Assembly (NCBI GenBank): GCA_021904315.1
Contig: CM038908.1
Coordinates: forward strand, 15,892,501-15,956,500
Reading direction: 5' to 3'
Length of the DNA: 64,000 bases
Source of the DNA: Sphagnum magellanicum
Lineage: Eukaryota; Streptophyta; Sphagnopsida; Sphagnales; Sphagnaceae
In this document: positions 60,674 through 64,000 of the stretch, one piece after another
How positions within the stretch are numbered: the stretch's first letter is position 1
How the letters are laid out: the number at the start of each line of letters is the position of its first letter
The notes under the pieces: model-generated
Databases searched by the model: none
What the model saw: only the letters and a program-made list of their open reading frames with translations
Told to the model about the DNA's origin: nothing
Translations under genes and position numbers: made by a program

Positions 60674-63479
60674 AGGGCATAAGAGGCCTTCCTTTATCTG
60701 TTTTGCATTCCTTTTATAAACAAAAAGTGTTAGTGGCATTATAGAGAGTGTAGGCCGCCTCCATTTCGAGGTCAATTATTATTGTAAAGGAGGGTTCTTC
60801 TAGGCTTGAAGCTTTATTGAGCCTACCTCCCCTTTCTTTAGTTGATATGCATCATGCAACTAGTGGAGGTTTCAACATTTAATGGTCCCTTTACTTTCGT
60901 GTGGCTCACCTCTTTTGGGGCTCTTTTGCTTGCTTAGACTTTGGTCCTTATTTTTTGTTTTTTGTTTTCTCCCATACTTAGATGTTTTCTTTTTATAAAT
61001 TTTAGTAGTTTTTCATTAAAAAATATTTATTTCACATCAATCAAATACATCATACAAGCCAATTGATGATTGAACAACTCCATTTTTGTAAATCTATATA
61101 TTAAGATGGTGTTTGTTTGTTGTTTTGTTTGGATGTGACATCCCAAAACATGAGCTTGTTTTTCACTTTTGGTGCCATTGAAAAACGCTCAACAAGATGA
61201 TGTGCATGTTTATCACTTTGCAATTTTTAAACAAAAATAGTAAAATTATTTGAATGTATGGTGATTTTGGTCTCTGTTAATGAGTTTTTCTATTCCCATT
61301 AAAGTTTTCAACTTTTGAATTTTCCAATAACAAGTTTTGAAAACAAAAACATGTACACTAAATACTAAAAATCTAAATCTATTGACAAATCTTAAATAAA
61401 CATAAATTCCAAAAGTTTCAAAAAAGTATTACTGAAAATAAAAATTCTCCATGTTTTTCAAAGTGGAAGAGAAACACAAAATCCAAATGTAATCAAAAGT
61501 TCAATAGTTTTTTCTTATTTTTATAACAACTAATTCAAAACTTAAAAAATCCAAATAAACTATTTAAATAGTCATTACCCAATATTAAAATTAGCAGTCC
61601 AAAGACTCAAAACTATATTTTGTTTAACTATTTGTTTTCTCAACCTGATCTGTCAACCTATCTACTAATGTAGTATAATGCTTCTTGTCAAGTTCTATAA
61701 TTAGTTAGGTTAAATCACAAGTTAAATTAAATAATAGGTTAGGTTCAATAACTTGTTAGGTTTAGCAACTTGCTAAGACTAGTAACCATTAGGTCACCTA
61801 TTATTAAATCTAAGTAACAATCTCTAAAAATTAATGAATAGAATTAATTTTTTAAAAATGGTGAAATAAAGCCCACTTGGAATGGACTACTATTGGAATT
61901 AGTGACCTTACAAGAGGATTAATTTACTTGGGCCAATCATATCCAAGTTCACTAATAGATTGTTATGGTTGGATAATCACAAATGTTAAATTTCAATTGT
62001 GTGATTAGATTGTGCTAACACATTTTTAAAAATTTTAAATCTTCATTATGTCTTTCTTAACTTAATTGTATAACTTATTAAAGGATACCATTCCCTTATG
62101 TATAATTAGCTCAATATGAATAGCTTTTTCTTTAAATTTATCCAAAGTCTATGGCATCAAGTTGATTGTTGTAATACATGGCTAGCTTCAACATACTTTC
62201 TATTTTTTATTTTGCCAAATTTTTGGAAAATAATTGGCACTCAATGTCTAAAATTTCAAGAATTCAAGCAATCGGAATTGAACATTAGATTAACACAATC
62301 AAATGCATTAATTTTGAACAAGCTAACCGAAAGGATAATAGGAGGATCTTTTGCATTTAATAACTAGATTCTTCACTTGTCAAAAAGTCTAAAATTAAAA
62401 TTCATTTGTTGAAATTCAAATTCTAAAATAAATAAATAATTTGCCACTTGTGTGTTCTGAAACTGCCCATGTATTAGGGTATTTAATGGTGTAATTATGT
62501 TATTCAAAATAATTATTAATTTAACCCTCGTTACCTCATTCCCTCCCTTCATGGATATGAAAGGCACATACTTTTTTAAAACTTCCTTTCAATTATCTTT
62601 ATCTTTTTTTTATAACTACTTAATTCTTTTCCTCTCATTCATTTCCCCTACCCACAAACATGGATATGAAACAAATGGATCAACATAAGTGGGCAAAAGG
62701 CATTGGGTAAATAGAAGGTATGAAAGGTGGGGTTTTGGTATGATATACAATGTTAAAAATATATAATATATTTCAGTTTGAATATTTTCCTTTTGATAAT
62801 TGTCTCCAAGATTAAATATTTTTAATGAAAAGTTCATATTGAAAAATCATAAATCATATGTAAAAGCAATATTTGGATATCTAAAAAAAGTTATGATTAT
62901 ATCTAATTATATCATTCAAGTTAACAACATGTAACCTTGAATTAATCCAACTTTTTCCCCCAACCATGGGGTTTTAGTGTGTTTGAACAATACCTATTCA
63001 TTTTTTTCTTCCAAGTTTTACACTATGTGAAAAGGTGCCATCTATGATTCTATCCATGACTAGAAACTTTAGTCACATATGCCTTAGTGATTAGATAACT
63101 ATGTATTCAATTTAGATTCATCATTTATGGGAACTAGTTGCAACCACGTTGTAATAATTTATGCCATGATATGTCATTCCATATCATTTTCATGATTATA
63201 GTCATGGATGAATCATCACAAACTTGAAAGACCGTGTGATCACGGTCATTAAATTTTATAATATGAAATAAAACAATAGTTATGCAAGATGCATGCAATG
63301 ATTGAATTTTAATTTTTAAAATATAAAGTACAAATTTTTAATTTATTTTTTGTTCCCATGTGATAGCTTAGGTTAAATTGAAAATTTTATTGTCCAATTA
63401 TGAGTTGCCATGTGACAAACTATTTCAAATTTAAAAAATATTGACCATTTAAGATTGCCATGTGGCAGCTTAAAGTTAG
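60674..63479. other. AT-rich spacer, no gene seen
   Basis: Short frames without recognisable motifs; several GTTAGGTTTAG-like motifs near 61700-61800. Confidence 0.4.
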
Positions 63480-64000
63480 GAAATGAACTTTTTGGCAAAA
63501 TTGTATGATGCCACATGGCAACCAAGGCCTAGGAAGCTTAACCTAGGAATTTTGCTTAAGTTACTTAAGTTAGGTGGTTTAGGTTAGACAACCTAACTTA
63601 AGAGGCTAACTTAGGTTAATTATGCTAGGAAATTTAAACTAAGTGATTTAGTTTAAGAGCTTAGTTTAGGCCACCTAATTAAAAACAAACTTAGAGTAGG
63701 TTAGATAAGCTAACTAAACAAAGAACCTAGATAATCTTAGGTTACAAGTGTGAGAATTTAAAATTTTGAGGATTCAAGTTTTTAACCATTACACCATAAT
63801 TGTTTAACATGGGTTTACATGGGTTAACATATTTAAACATGGGTTAACTTAAGCCACTTTGGGCTAACCTAGGTTGATATAAACTATTTTAGGCCACCCG
63901 CCAAGTTTAGCCTAGGTTCATTTAAATTAACCTAAGCCTCCCTATGCTATTGTAAGGTAACTTAATATAATTTAAAACTATTGAAGTTAAACTAAGTTAA
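63480..64000. repeat. degenerate TTAGGTTA/TAACCTAA-rich stretch
   Basis: Dense, irregular TTAGGTT and AACCTAA motifs in both orientations, plus a repeated ACATGGGTTAAC, run to the window edge. It resembles a degenerate foldback array or satellite, and is not the plant telomere unit TTTAGGG. Confidence 0.5.

Noticed and set aside
1..64000. Search for CRISPR arrays, operons or bacterial-type systems
   Set aside because: The window is eukaryotic plant DNA with spliced genes; none of the repeats has regular spacer structure.

Overview
This is plant nuclear DNA. Four intron-rich nuclear genes with plant-type products lie in AT-rich sequence crowded with decayed transposons. The gene families (AUX/LAX, PIN-LIKES, organelle-targeted PURH and RECX) point to a land plant. 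The transposon families and large spacers would suit a large-genome fern or gymnosperm, but I cannot fix the species and this is inference.

Layout. 0.7-2.9 kb: RECX-family gene (5 exons). 3.1-3.5 kb: short hAT-type MITE with a perfect 8-bp target duplication. 6.7-9.8 kb: AUX/LAX auxin influx carrier (8 exons). 10-24 kb: spacer holding simple repeats, a three-copy tandem repeat, a Ty3/gypsy relic and a degenerate array bounded by inverted motif blocks. 24.0-26.6 kb: PIN-LIKES (PILS) carrier (3 exons). 27-40 kb: transposon graveyard: a possible SINE, a hAT (DUF4371-type) relic, a CACTA end with transposase relic, and a MULE transposase pseudogene split by an 827-bp solo LTR. 44.6-45.3 kb: a second, longer hAT element of the same family as the 3.1-kb MITE. 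45-53 kb: AT-rich spacer with a SINE-like fragment. 53.6-58.6 kb: PURH, bifunctional AICAR transformylase/IMP cyclohydrolase (9 exons). 58.7-64 kb: spacer with one weak decayed reading frame and TTAGGT-rich sequence.

All four cellular genes lie on the minus strand. I rebuilt their exons by hand from GT-AG borders, reading phase and protein conservation; every join keeps frame. AUX/LAX and PILS both act in auxin transport (plasma-membrane uptake; ER-associated intracellular carriage) and are about 14 kb apart. PURH does the last two steps of IMP synthesis; RECX is expected to modulate organellar RecA. I see no operon-like logic and no clearly new multi-gene system. The most distinctive structures are the paired hAT elements with shared subterminal GAACCGG motifs and the nested solo LTR with non-canonical TG...TA ends.
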